From the NCBI GenBank assembly GCA_020851785.1, contig JADZCC010000064.1:1-45231 (forward strand): 45,231 bases of DNA, written 5' to 3'. The DNA comes from Anaerolineales bacterium (GTDB taxonomy: Bacteria; Chloroflexota; Anaerolineae; Anaerolineales; Villigracilaceae). The position numbers and the translations under genes are program-made. Below, in pieces: positions 33,144-44,169 of this stretch (position 1 is the first letter of the stretch; the number at the start of each line of letters is the position of its first letter). The notes below the pieces were generated by a model. The model was not told the origin of the DNA. It searched no databases and was given only the letters and a program-made list of their open reading frames with translations.

Positions 33144-33532
33144 TTCAATTTCCTATGCTTGAAATTGTATAGGAGGCGCGTGAAAAAGGCTACCCGTTTC
33201 TTGCGAATTCTCTCCCTCCCAAAAAAATACCCCGCAGATGCCGTGTATTGCCAGGTTTTGAACCTGCTTTCGCAGGTGGGACCCTACCGAGAAACGCCGC
33301 CTTGGCTCAGGCCTATCGCGTTATTTCTGTTAAGTTAAGGACCCTTGTATTAGGTATTGGCTCAAAACGTGAAGGCAATATCACGCACACCGCAGGGCAG
33401 GATTCTTATACCATATTCCAAAAAAGAGCGGTAGATGCGGATGAGGCCGTTCAAAAAACGCCCGTTTGCTTTTGTAAAACTTTTGTGCTACGCTATACCC
33501 AATCGTGATTTCTAAACAAATTGGAGGCCACC
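33144..33532. other. gene-free 389-bp region around the RNA
   Basis: Apart from the structured RNA it holds a weak promoter for the lysozyme gene: TTGTAA at 33472-33477, a 16-bp spacer and TATACC at 33494-33499. No coding frame here looks real. Confidence 0.5.
33230..33397 (+). ncRNA. ssrS: structured RNA, candidate 6S RNA
   Basis: A gene-free stretch folds into one long rod. The closing stem pairs 33230-33252 with 33374-33397 (CGTG/CACG and TATTGCC/GGCAATA perfect). Next, GTTTTGA (33255-33261) pairs with TCAAAAC (33362-33368). A small hairpin ACCTGC-TTTC-GCAGGT (33262-33277) lies in the 5' side of the bubble and AAG-GACC-CTT in the 3' side. The terminal arm is AGAAA..CGC (33290-33297) with GCG..TTTCT (33318-33328). 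Closing stem, open bubble with side hairpins and terminal stem-loop at about 170 nt match 6S RNA, which mimics an open promoter to hold sigma-70 RNA polymerase. The strand is chosen by resemblance to known 6S sequences; the minus strand is not excluded. Confidence 0.6.
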
Positions 33533-34525
33533 ATGGCAACTGTTCAGGGAATTGACGTTTCTTATTGGGATGCGGGGATTGATTGGCCCAAAGTGCGGGC
33601 CACCAGCCAGCGCTTTGTGTTTGTCAAAGCCACCGAAGGCGTAACTTACAAAGACCCCACCTTTGACGATAACTGGCTGGGCGCAAAATCTGCCGGGATG
33701 TTGCGTGGCGCGTATCACTTCTTTCGTTGTAATGTGGATGCAAGAAAACAAGCCGATTATTTCATCAACTACGTCCGCACGGTCAAAGATGACGGCGAAC
33801 TGCCGCCGGTGTTGGATCTGGAAACGAACGACGGCATGAGCAAGGAGAAGATCGTCCCGGCCGCTAAAATTTGGCTGGACAGCGTGGAAGCGGCCTTTGG
33901 AAAAAAACCGATCATTTACTCCGGCCAATACTTCTTGCAGGATTATTTCATCGTGGCAGGCGGCGGCCCGCCCGCTTGGGCAAAAAATTATCCGCTCTGG
34001 CTGGCGCAATATCCGAATCAATATCAGGAAGGCATGAAACCCGTCCCGCCGCGCGGTTGGTTTAACTGGGCTTTTTGGCAATACTCAGATAAGGGCGCAA
34101 TCAACGGCATTAATGCCAAAGTGGATTTAAACATCTACAACGGTACGCTTGAAGAGCTTTATAAATTTGCGGGCGCCAAACTGCCCGTCCAAACGACGAA
34201 AAAATATACCGTCAAAAAAGGCGATAGCTTTGAAACGATCGCCAACGATTTTGGCGTCACTGTGCGCGAATTGGTTACGGCTAACCCGCAACTGTTGGTT
34301 ACGGGCAGTCAACTTACTGTACCGGTGGCGGTCGCCATCCCGCAGGAAAGCGGCGCTTCCACGCCTTCCGGCTCCAGCGCGTCTCGTTCGCACACCGTTC
34401 AAGCTGGCGATACCTTGTCGTTCATCGCGGTCAAATATGGCGTCACCGTGGCGGAGATTGCCTCGCTTAATAACCTTACGAATATCAACAACATCAAGGT
34501 CGGGCAGGTTCTGGCGATTCCATAA
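33533..34525 (+). CDS. GH25 lysozyme-like muramidase with two LysM domains
   Basis: A 330 aa protein: a GH25 domain (about 1-215) beginning GIDVSYWDAGIDWPKV with VLDLETN (the catalytic acidic pair) and HFFRCNVDARKQADYF, then two LysM domains (about 222-268 and 285-330, YTVKKGDSFETIA and HTVQAGDTLSFIA). It should cleave peptidoglycan between MurNAc and GlcNAc. No signal peptide is visible, so export must be non-classical or phage-type release. ATG 33533 follows GGAGG at 33523-33527; an in-frame TTG at 33521 overlaps that site and is rejected. Confidence 0.92.
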   Translation: MATVQGIDVSYWDAGIDWPKVRATSQRFVFVKATEGVTYKDPTFDDNWLGAKSAGMLRGAYHFFRCNVDARKQADYFINYVRTVKDDGELPPVLDLETNDGMSKEKIVPAAKIWLDSVEAAFGKKPIIYSGQYFLQDYFIVAGGGPPAWAKNYPLWLAQYPNQYQEGMKPVPPRGWFNWAFWQYSDKGAINGINAKVDLNIYNGTLEELYKFAGAKLPVQTTKKYTVKKGDSFETIANDFGVTVRELVTANPQLLVTGSQLTVPVAVAIPQESGASTPSGSSASRSHTVQAGDTLSFIAVKYGVTVAEIASLNNLTNINNIKVGQVLAIP

Positions 34526-34554
34526 TTAGATGATTTGCCGAACGCCCGCAATAA

Positions 34555-34588
34555 AAACATCCCCGCCTCTTTTTCGACGGGGATGTTT
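34555..34588 (-). terminator. terminator of asnS, possibly shared with the lysozyme gene
   Basis: AAACATCCCCG (34555-34565) and CGGGGATGTTT (34578-34588) form an 11-bp stem; on the minus strand it is followed by a T-run. Confidence 0.85.
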
Positions 34589-34613
34589 GCTTCTGTTTTC
34601 TGAAAGTTTTTTT

Positions 34614-35957
34614 CTACGGATAAATGCGCTTGATCGTGCGCGGAAAGGGAATCGCCTCGCGGACGTGTTCGATGCCGCAAATCCACGCGGTGACGCGCTC
34701 CACGCCCATGCCAAAGCCAGAGTGGGGAACCGAGCCGTATTTCCGCAATTCCAAATACCATTTGAAGGCTTCTTCAGGCAGGCCTTCTTTTTGAATGCGG
34801 GCCAATAATTTATCCGGGTCGCTCATGCGTTCGGAGCCGCCGCAAATTTCGCCGTAGCCTTCGGGCGCGAGCAAATCCACGCTTTTGCAAACTTCGGGAC
34901 GATCGGGCCAGGGTTCCATGTAAAAGGCTTTGACCGCGCTGGGATAGCCATATACAAACAGCGGCTTTTCATTTAATTTAGTCAGTTCGGTTTCGTGCGG
35001 CGCGCCAAAATCCATGCCCCATTCAAATTTGAGCAATTCTTTTTTCTCAGGGTCGGTTTCTTTTTCATATAAATCAATCAGGTATTTGGCGGCGTCGTCG
35101 TAGGACATGCGCGGGAACGGGCCCGCCATGCTTTCGAGTTTGGAAATGTCGCGGTTGAGGAATTTCAATTCCGCTGAACACTCTTTCAGCGCGGTTTGAA
35201 CGATGTGCGTCAGCAGGGATTCTTCCACGTCCATCAACCCATCTAAATCGCAAAAAGCGATTTCGGGTTCGAGCATCCAGAACTCGGTCAGGTGGCGGCG
35301 CGTTTTGGATTTTTCGGCGCGGAAGGTGGGCCCAAAGCAATAGACTTTTCCAAATGCAAAGATGTTCGCTTCGTTATACAGTTGTCCCGTTTGGGCGAGG
35401 TAAGCGGAGCCTTCGTCAAAATATTCGGTTTCAAAAAGCGTGGTTGTCCCTTCGGCGGCGGCGGGCGTGAGGATGGGCGTACTCATTTCAAAGAAACCAT
35501 TGGCGTTGAGCCATTCGCGGGTGGCGGTCATCACTGCGGCGCGGACGCGCAAAATGGCCCACTGACTTTGCATCCGAATCCACAAGTGACGATTATCCAG
35601 CGCGAAATCCACGCCGTGATCTTTGAGCGCCATCGGGTAATCCATATCTGCGGCTTGGACGACTTGCAAATCTCTGATGCCAACCTCAAAGCCGCCAGGG
35701 ATGCCGGGCGCGCGTTTATCTTCGCGCACAGCGCCGGTGATAATGACCGATGATTCTTGCGGCAAATGGGTTATCAGGTCGAAGGTTTCAGGTTGAAGGT
35801 CGCCTTTGAAAGCGACGCATTGCACAAATCCCGACCCGTCGCGGATGAGTAAAAATGCCAGTTTGCCTTTGTCGGTGCGGTTATAGACCCAGCCTTTGAG
35901 GATGATGTCTTGACCGATGTAGCTTGAAATTTTTGAAACGGGGATGTGGGAAGGCAT
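34614..35957 (-). CDS. asnS: asparaginyl-tRNA synthetase
   Basis: Charges tRNA-Asn. The 447 aa protein has the OB-fold anticodon-binding domain (about 1-110, DIILKGWVYNRTDKGKLAF) and a class II catalytic core: motif 1 around ATREWLNANGFFEMSTP, motif 2 in CFGPTFRAEKSKTRRHLTEFWM, and motif 3 in GFGMGVERVTAWICG. AAAGGAT precedes the ATG. It starts 24 nt after the vapC-like stop on the same strand and may share its transcript. Confidence 0.97.
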   Translation of the reverse strand: MPSHIPVSKISSYIGQDIILKGWVYNRTDKGKLAFLLIRDGSGFVQCVAFKGDLQPETFDLITHLPQESSVIITGAVREDKRAPGIPGGFEVGIRDLQVVQAADMDYPMALKDHGVDFALDNRHLWIRMQSQWAILRVRAAVMTATREWLNANGFFEMSTPILTPAAAEGTTTLFETEYFDEGSAYLAQTGQLYNEANIFAFGKVYCFGPTFRAEKSKTRRHLTEFWMLEPEIAFCDLDGLMDVEESLLTHIVQTALKECSAELKFLNRDISKLESMAGPFPRMSYDDAAKYLIDLYEKETDPEKKELLKFEWGMDFGAPHETELTKLNEKPLFVYGYPSAVKAFYMEPWPDRPEVCKSVDLLAPEGYGEICGGSERMSDPDKLLARIQKEGLPEEAFKWYLELRKYGSVPHSGFGMGVERVTAWICGIEHVREAIPFPRTIKRIYP

Positions 35958-35981
35958 GTGAAAGAATCCTTTGTTTAAAAA

Positions 35982-36347
35982 TTATGTAATTTCGTATGGA
36001 ATGCGAATTCCATCTTGAGCGCCATCAAAATCTTTTGTGTTGCGCGTTACCAAAACTGCATCGTAAGCTTTTGCGGTTGCCCAGATAATTGCGTCCGGCA
36101 GGCGGATTCTATGTTCGCGACGTAATTGCACAGCAATTTCGGAAATAGTTACATCAATAGGAGCGATCTCGAAGTGGTTTTGTAGAAAATCCCGGAGTTG
36201 CTGGTCGTTTTCCTTTTCGCCTACTAGAATCTCCATCCAGGTAATTCTGCTAATAATGATACGTTCGTATCTTTCAAATTCGGTATCGGTTTCAGTAACC
36301 CCGTTGAGAGCATCAATGACGATGTTGGTATCGAAAACCGCAATCAC
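35982..36347 (-). CDS. PIN-domain toxin (VapC-like)
   Basis: A 121 aa PIN ribonuclease with the acidic set D6 (FDTNIV), E39 (WMEILVG), D85 (LPDAIIWATA) and D106 (TRNTKDF). It starts with GTG overlapping the antitoxin stop by 4 nt, the classic toxin-antitoxin coupling. VapC toxins usually cut tRNA or rRNA. The next gene downstream is asnS. Confidence 0.9.
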   Translation of the reverse strand: MIAVFDTNIVIDALNGVTETDTEFERYERIIISRITWMEILVGEKENDQQLRDFLQNHFEIAPIDVTISEIAVQLRREHRIRLPDAIIWATAKAYDAVLVTRNTKDFDGAQDGIRIPYEIT

Positions 36348-36568
36348 AGACGATTATCCCATTCTGAGCGGAGATTTTGCTGATATTTGAGCGCGTTTAT
36401 ATTTCGCCCTTTCCACGAACCGTAGGCGGGGTGATTACGGATGGAAACCTTTCTGCGCGGCTTGGCATTACTTTGCTTTTGCAGAAACAGAATGAAATCC
36501 AGCGCCTCGCTCTGCTTTTCGGGCGGCAGGAGTTGAATTTCTTTTTGGATTTGTTCGAGCATCGTCAT
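36344..36568 (-). CDS. antitoxin of the PIN-domain toxin (DUF2281-like)
   Basis: A 74 aa protein beginning with a helix-rich segment (LEQIQKEIQLLPPEKQSEALDFILFLQ) like DUF2281 antitoxins, then a basic tail that would bind the toxin. GAGGTG precedes the ATG by 5 nt. A minus-strand TATACT at 36608-36603 is a plausible -10 box for the pair. Confidence 0.82.
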   Translation of the reverse strand: MTMLEQIQKEIQLLPPEKQSEALDFILFLQKQSNAKPRRKVSIRNHPAYGSWKGRNINALKYQQNLRSEWDNRL

Positions 36569-36720
36569 GATTCACCTCAGCCCTGATTTTACTTCAATTC
36601 GCAGTATAGGCAAAAATGCCTTGTGGCAACTGGTTGGAAGTGGAGTTTGGCATATCCTTGAACCTGTCGCATTCTGATATTTGTTGAGCGTCCATATCCG
36701 TACTTTGAGCGCGAATCCTT

Positions 36721-37686
36721 TTATTCGTCAAACGCAATCGAACTTTGACGCTGACCGTTGATCCGTAACTGTAGCACATCCGGGCGGCTGTAATGACCCG
36801 ACGGATCAAAATTCTGGCGCTCCTCGCGCACGTGGCGGTGAGCGAGTTCCGCCACAATTAACTTCTCCTCCCCAACCAGCGGCTCGACGATCCATTGACC
36901 GTCTGGCCCCGCAATGCAAGAACCGCCATTGGCGAGTAAGCCAGCGCCGTCGTTTAGGATCGCCGAAAGGTGCGGAGTACCTTTCGGAAAATCTTCCGGG
37001 CGCATCAAGCCAGAGACGGACAACACATAAGAGCGGGATTCCAGCGCCACGAAGCGAGTATTATCCCGCGTGTTATGCGCGCCGCCCGGCCAAAGCGCCA
37101 CATGCAAATCCTCTCCCATGCCATACAACGCCGCCCGCGCCAGCGGCATCCAATTTTCCCAACAGTTGAGCGCGCCCACCGTAAAAGCGCCCAGCCGATG
37201 CGTCCTCAACCCATGCCCATCGCCCGGCGACCACGTCAGCCGCTCTTCATACGTCGGCATTAACTTGCGATGCACCGATTGAATCGCGCCATCCGCATCC
37301 ACATACACCAGACTGGCATACAGGCTGTGACCGCCGCGATCCAGCGGGCGTTCAATGCAACCCAAAATCACCGTCATCCCAAATTCTTTTGCCGCCGCGC
37401 ACAACGAGTCCAGATGTCCCGCTTCGATCTGCACCGCCTGATCCATGTAATGCGCGTGGATTTCCTTTTGCATCGGCGAGTTGAAAACCGCGCCATTGGT
37501 GCGTTCAATCCAAAATGGATAGCCCGGCAGGAGTCCCTCGCCAAACGCCACGAGATGACAGCCCGCCTCGCTCGCCACCCGAACCTGATTCAGAATCTTA
37601 GACATGGTCCCCGCTCGATCCAACCAGACCGGCGCAATTTGCGCCAGCCCAACTACAAGCGTGTCTTGAGGGTAAGTCTGCGTCAT
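36721..37686 (-). CDS. nitrilase family carbon-nitrogen hydrolase
   Basis: A 321 aa enzyme with the nitrilase triad E50 (AFGEGLLPGYP), K141 (HRKLMPTYEERL) and C175 (LNCWENWMP). The CWEN-W-MP context is that of true nitrilases, which convert nitriles to acids and ammonia, rather than amidases. It is transcribed alone; AAGGAAC precedes the ATG. The substrate is not predictable. Confidence 0.92.
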   Translation of the reverse strand: MTQTYPQDTLVVGLAQIAPVWLDRAGTMSKILNQVRVASEAGCHLVAFGEGLLPGYPFWIERTNGAVFNSPMQKEIHAHYMDQAVQIEAGHLDSLCAAAKEFGMTVILGCIERPLDRGGHSLYASLVYVDADGAIQSVHRKLMPTYEERLTWSPGDGHGLRTHRLGAFTVGALNCWENWMPLARAALYGMGEDLHVALWPGGAHNTRDNTRFVALESRSYVLSVSGLMRPEDFPKGTPHLSAILNDGAGLLANGGSCIAGPDGQWIVEPLVGEEKLIVAELAHRHVREERQNFDPSGHYSRPDVLQLRINGQRQSSIAFDE

Positions 37687-37758
37687 TGTTTGTTCCTTGT
37701 GTAAAATTTATTTTTGTATAACCCATGCGCTATAAAGAATAAATTTATGGCAAACTGG

Positions 37759-38427
37759 TCAATTTGAAATGAACTCAACCTTAAAGATCAGCCACTTCAA
37801 CATATCCCATTCAATTTTTTGAGATGTTTGTTCTAATGGTTGATCTGCAAAAACCACCAATATAATTGACTCGTAGTCTTTGATTGAACCTTGATTTATT
37901 GTTTCAATGATAAAGCTTGAGTGATCGCCTAAATATGTGCGCATGGTTGTAAGCACCGAAGGCTTTGCGTTCAACTGAGTTGTTAGAGAATTGGCGTCGT
38001 CTGTCAATTCTTGAAAAGAAAGTCCGAATGCTTTATAAATGGAAGAATTCAATTCAAGAACTTCTAGCGGCTGTTCTTGCAAATAAAGGTCGTTTTTATA
38101 AAATCCTTGACTTGTAGCTTGCGGATGTATCAATGGTCTTTGTAGCTTTTGTAAATTTTGCAAGGGTTTCAGCAAATTACTTGATTTGAGAGCCATGATG
38201 GATATTGAGTCTTTTTCCCCATGCACCATTAATGTAAATGGTTCTGGCTTTAAGGTTACGCTCCATGGTTCTTGGTCGCTTGAAAAAGGTACACGAGAAT
38301 CGTTTTGCCAGAACTCTATTTTTACCTTTTCGCCATTGGCTTCTAAAACAGCAATGTTAGAAGGACTGCATGCATTTGTAAAAGCCATGCAAAAGATAAA
38401 AACAATTGTGCGAATGATTTTTTTCAT
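37759..38427 (-). CDS. lipoprotein of unknown function
   Basis: A 222 aa exported protein with a signal peptide and lipobox (AFTNAC, C20). The mature part is a mixed alpha/beta domain with no recognised motif. ATG 38427 has AGGAAGG just upstream, and a minus-strand TATAAT at 38448-38443 lies between it and the longer in-frame start at 38463, which is therefore rejected. It is visibly AT-richer than its neighbours. Confidence 0.78.
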   Translation of the reverse strand: MKKIIRTIVFIFCMAFTNACSPSNIAVLEANGEKVKIEFWQNDSRVPFSSDQEPWSVTLKPEPFTLMVHGEKDSISIMALKSSNLLKPLQNLQKLQRPLIHPQATSQGFYKNDLYLQEQPLEVLELNSSIYKAFGLSFQELTDDANSLTTQLNAKPSVLTTMRTYLGDHSSFIIETINQGSIKDYESIILVVFADQPLEQTSQKIEWDMLKWLIFKVEFISN

Positions 38428-38442
38428 ATACCTTCCTGCGGA

Positions 38443-38448
38443 GATTAT
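38443..38448 (-). promoter_or_regulatory. -10 box of the 222 aa lipoprotein gene
   Basis: TATAAT on the minus strand, 15 nt before ATG 38427. Confidence 0.5.
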
Positions 38449-38509
38449 ACTATTCTCACGCATGATTTTACTTCGTTAGCGCCTGAAAAATTTTAATAAG
38501 GACTACTGG

Positions 38510-38965
38510 ATGAAGCCAATCTATCAAATAATGATTCTGATCGCCGCGCTGGCTGTAACTGTCAGCGCCTGCCTTGAATTTAACTTTGGCGAAGACGAAG
38601 AAACCGCGCTACCGACGGAAAGCCAGGTGACGCAATGCAGGGCTGAAATGTACCTGAAAGATACAGCCAAGATCACGCCTTTGGGATACAAACTGGAAGG
38701 CTCTGGCATTGACGATCGAATTTGGTTCAAATTCCAGACCGCTGAAAGCGATCTCGCGCAAATCTTTGATTCAGCCGTTGTGGATGTAACTCAATTTGAG
38801 GAGAATGTTCAAATCGCAAGCTTGCAGGGCGTGAGTTGGTGGGACGTAACAGGGAAGAACCTGTCGGGCGGACAGATTGCCCTGCCCAATGCGCGCTTTA
38901 TGACCGTCGCCGTAGAAAAGCTGAAAAGCGGATACATCATTTACATTGTCTGGCATGAAACCTAG
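38510..38965 (+). CDS. small lipoprotein of unknown function
   Basis: A 151 aa exported protein with lipobox VSAC (C21) followed by an acidic linker (FGEDEETALP). The mature domain has the pattern of a small beta-sandwich and includes GSGIDDRIWFKF and GVSWWDV. AAGGAC precedes the ATG. No family was recognised. It lies divergent from the other lipoprotein and just upstream of the clpB control region. Confidence 0.78.
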   Translation: MKPIYQIMILIAALAVTVSACLEFNFGEDEETALPTESQVTQCRAEMYLKDTAKITPLGYKLEGSGIDDRIWFKFQTAESDLAQIFDSAVVDVTQFEENVQIASLQGVSWWDVTGKNLSGGQIALPNARFMTVAVEKLKSGYIIYIVWHET

Positions 38966-38971
38966 CGCGCC

Positions 38972-39012
38972 TCTAACCTTCCTCTGACATTTCATTAACC
39001 TTCATCCAACCT
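38972..39012 (+). promoter_or_regulatory. four direct repeats with 11-bp period upstream of clpB (Pho-box-like operator)
   Basis: TCTAACCT (38972), TCTGACAT (38983), ATTAACCT (38994) and TCCAACCT (39005) are spaced exactly 11 bp apart. The last copies cover the -35 position of a promoter whose -10 is TACAAT at 39021-39026. Octamers like TTAACCT with 3-bp gaps are the layout of PHO boxes bound by PhoB-type regulators, known in E. coli (7+4) and cyanobacteria (8+3). Confidence 0.7.
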
Positions 39013-39065
39013 AAAACTCCTACAATACGAATAGCGTTGTTTATGCACGCCCGTTTGGAGGAAGT

Positions 39066-41654
<2,589 letters not shown>

Positions 41655-41657
41655 GTT

Positions 41658-41692
41658 CAAAGAGGCGGCGCTCTTAAAGCGCCGCCTCTTTG
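41658..41692. terminator. 15-bp perfect hairpin after clpB
   Basis: CAAAGAGGCGGCGCT (41658-41672) is exactly inverted at 41678-41692 with loop CTTAA. The stem is very GC-rich with a short T tract, and is probably shared with the converging acyltransferase gene. Confidence 0.85.
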
Positions 41693-41714
41693 AAACGAAG
41701 GCCCTTGCCTCTGG

Positions 41715-42833
41715 TTACCCTTTTACAAATCCTTTCAAGCGCGTTTTTCCAAGCAGGAAAACGCAAAGTAGGGTTAATGAAATTCCCAGCGCGGCAATCG
41801 AAAGAACTTGTAAGTTGATATGGATTTCGCCGAAATGCGTCTTTTTGCCAATTTTGTATAGTTCAAAATAGGGGCTGAGCAGGGCAGTGGAAAAGTATTG
41901 AAAATATTTATGCGTTGCGTAAATCCCCAGTGAATAAATCGAGAAAAAGGTTAGGGTTTTCGATTCTTTGATCAACGAAAGATTTTTTACTCCGTAGAAA
42001 ATCATTGATGCCCCGAAGGTGATGCCTGTACGCAGATATACGTTGATGACAAATCCCTGCCGTCTCAGGTAGTAATCCTGAACCGCGAAAAAAACATAGC
42101 CGACTATAAAAAAGATGAACAGCCAAATCGAGAATTTATCCTTATGCGACCAAAGATAATACGCCAGAGGAATGTAAATGATAAACGTTCGCAGATCTAA
42201 AAGTTCGACGTAGATATTGTTCAGACTACAATATTCGAAATAGATTAATGAGCTAATGACAGTTAGCGCTCCAATCCACGCGCCTGCTGTTTCGTTTTTT
42301 GTTGTGATGAAAAAATAAAAAGTAGCCAGAATGGTCGAGAAAAAGAGGGTGGTGAAGTAATAAAAGACAGAACCGCCGCCGATGAAATTGAGTCTGGGTC
42401 CGCCCTCAATAAATATTTTATAGAACGATAAACCTTTGAGTAATGATGTCAGGTTGTCTGCGAAAGAGTTTGTCAATGAATAGGTCGTTAGAAAATAAAT
42501 AACAATCTGGCAAGAAACCCAAAATGCAAAGAGTTGAGCCAAATGTATTGGTCTACTTTTTGTGTAGGAATATCCGCGCTTACTTAAGTTCATGAAATAT
42601 AAATATAGCGAAACGAGAATAAAAGACGGCACTCCAAGCAGGGTTACTTGCGCGTAAAAAGATTTGATTCCTTCTCGAAAGATTCCGCTCAGGTGATAAT
42701 CTGTCAGTTTGGGGGCGGTGACATCGAATGGCTGAAAATGCCAGCACAACACTAAAATAATGCTAATCGCCTTGATGATATCAAGGCGATAGTCTCTGGC
42801 AGGTCTATGTTCAAGGGTTGAAGAATTTTGCAT
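41715..42833 (-). CDS. acyltransferase family 3 membrane protein
   Basis: A 372 aa protein with about ten hydrophobic helices. The start of the first helix reads RLDIIKAISIILVLCWHF, the His-containing signature of acyltransferase-3 (OafA/WecH-like) enzymes, which O-acetylate surface glycans or lipids. The codon usage is clearly AT-richer than the core genes, in line with a variable envelope-modification gene at the edge of an accessory region. Confidence 0.85.
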   Translation of the reverse strand: MQNSSTLEHRPARDYRLDIIKAISIILVLCWHFQPFDVTAPKLTDYHLSGIFREGIKSFYAQVTLLGVPSFILVSLYLYFMNLSKRGYSYTKSRPIHLAQLFAFWVSCQIVIYFLTTYSLTNSFADNLTSLLKGLSFYKIFIEGGPRLNFIGGGSVFYYFTTLFFSTILATFYFFITTKNETAGAWIGALTVISSLIYFEYCSLNNIYVELLDLRTFIIYIPLAYYLWSHKDKFSIWLFIFFIVGYVFFAVQDYYLRRQGFVINVYLRTGITFGASMIFYGVKNLSLIKESKTLTFFSIYSLGIYATHKYFQYFSTALLSPYFELYKIGKKTHFGEIHINLQVLSIAALGISLTLLCVFLLGKTRLKGFVKG

Positions 42834-42897
42834 AAACTTATTTTAATTCAATTTGGCTACTTTCGTCTCTCTTCCAAGCCTTTGACCACCGGCTTGC

Positions 42898-43857
42898 CTA
42901 TGGATTCGCGTCACGAGCGCAACGAAATCCAAGGTTTTTCAAAGTTCTGAAAAATGAACTCCCCCCGCTATATCGGGTAAACGTCCGTAGGTCATAATCC
43001 ACATAATCTCCGCCCCGAATGACATGTTTGTTGCCATCTGGTGGCCCGCTTGGGTTGGATTCGGGGGATTTCTGGTAATACGAAGGCGAGTAGAAATCAT
43101 TTACCCATTCAAATACGCCGCCCGCCATATCCAGGACGCCGTAAGGACTTGCTCCTTCAAGATAGGTTCCAACCGGCTTATTTAAGGGAATCGATGTTTG
43201 ACCTTCTGTCTCGAGGTAGTATCTTTTTTCGTCCAATTCATTTCCCCAAGGATAAAGTCGTCCATCTGGACCGCGCGCGGCCTTTTCCCACTCCGCTTCT
43301 GTGGGTAGGCGGGCTCCAACCCACACACAGTAGCGGAATGCATCATCCCACGCGACAGTGGAAACCGGATGATCGTCATATTCAGAGGAACGATTAGATG
43401 TACCTGGATCTTTACATACTTTCTTGTCCACACAATCGGCAAACATGGCGTTAGTCACTTCTGTTCTGTCGATCCAAAAAGCATCTAGATACACGATATG
43501 TTCTGGACCTTCGAAATCCGCACCCAAATCGCTCCCCATAATAAATTCAGATTCGGGAACGAACATCATCACACTTCCATCTGCTGGCCGTGACCACGTA
43601 GAACCGACACCAATAATGGGAAAAGGGGTTGCTGAAGGCTCGCTGATTGTTGGTGTTGCAGAAGGGATCGGAAGTGTGGCAGTATCAGACGGGAGAGTGA
43701 ATCCGGTGGTTGCCTCGGGTGTTGTTGATCCTGTTCCGACATTAATGGACAAGGTTGAACAAGCAAATATCGTGGCTAGACCCATGACATAACTAATGCC
43801 TATGATGATGTGATGGATATCGGTCCTTTTTACAAATCTAGACTCTTTGCGTTTCAT
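42898..43857 (-). CDS. FGE-sulfatase-like lipoprotein without the catalytic cysteines
   Basis: A 319 aa exported protein. The signal ends in a lipobox-like ATIFAC (C33), then a Thr/Pro/Ser-rich linker, then an FGE/SUMF1 domain (about 95-319) with EFIMGSD, LPTEAEWEKAARG, DMAGGVFEWVNDFY and HVIRGGDYVD. True formylglycine-generating enzymes have two copper-binding cysteines near the C-terminus; the stretch YDLRTFTRYSGGSSFFRT lacks them. It is therefore more likely a binding or scaffold protein outside the membrane. Confidence 0.87.
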   Translation of the reverse strand: MKRKESRFVKRTDIHHIIIGISYVMGLATIFACSTLSINVGTGSTTPEATTGFTLPSDTATLPIPSATPTISEPSATPFPIIGVGSTWSRPADGSVMMFVPESEFIMGSDLGADFEGPEHIVYLDAFWIDRTEVTNAMFADCVDKKVCKDPGTSNRSSEYDDHPVSTVAWDDAFRYCVWVGARLPTEAEWEKAARGPDGRLYPWGNELDEKRYYLETEGQTSIPLNKPVGTYLEGASPYGVLDMAGGVFEWVNDFYSPSYYQKSPESNPSGPPDGNKHVIRGGDYVDYDLRTFTRYSGGSSFFRTLKNLGFRCARDANP

Positions 43858-43929
43858 AGACTCACCCTTTGTAATTTAATTACTAGTGTTCGATCAACTT
43901 GAATATTTAGCGTAGATTATACTTGGGGG

Positions 43930-44169
43930 ATGCCCACAAAATATCATGTTAACCTGACCGAAGTAGAACGCCAAGAATTAGAAAGCCTGATCCGAGGCGG
44001 CGCATCATCGGCGCGAACTCAAACCCGCGCACGGATTTTGTTGCTGACCGATGAGAACCAGAAAAAGAAAATAGGCACGGAAGAAATAGCATCTGTACTG
44101 ATGTGTTCTTTACCAACCATTACCGCCATTCGCAGAAAGTTTGTCGAAGGCGGACTGGATAATGCCTGA
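43930..44169 (+). pseudogene. truncated IS630-type transposase (N-terminal HTH only)
   Basis: A 79 aa fragment matching the N-terminal helix-turn-helix of IS630-family transposases (pattern RARILLLTDEN, then IASVLMCSLPTITAIRRKFVEGG). It ends at a stop after GGLDNA, where the family would continue into the DDE domain. The sequence after about 44166 belongs to the attC-like repeat, so the element was cut there. TAGTGTTCGATCAACTTG at about 43884-43901 may be part of its left end. Confidence 0.75.

Noticed and set aside
33230..33412. Reading the structured RNA from the minus strand, with TATAAG near 33413 as a -10 and the T-run near 33221 as terminator
   Set aside because: It is possible, and the T-run fits, but no -35 is in place and the 6S-like side hairpins match better on the plus strand. 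It is kept only as an alternative.
33512..34081. 189 aa frame antisense to the lysozyme
   Set aside because: The plus strand encodes an unmistakable GH25 domain over the same bases.
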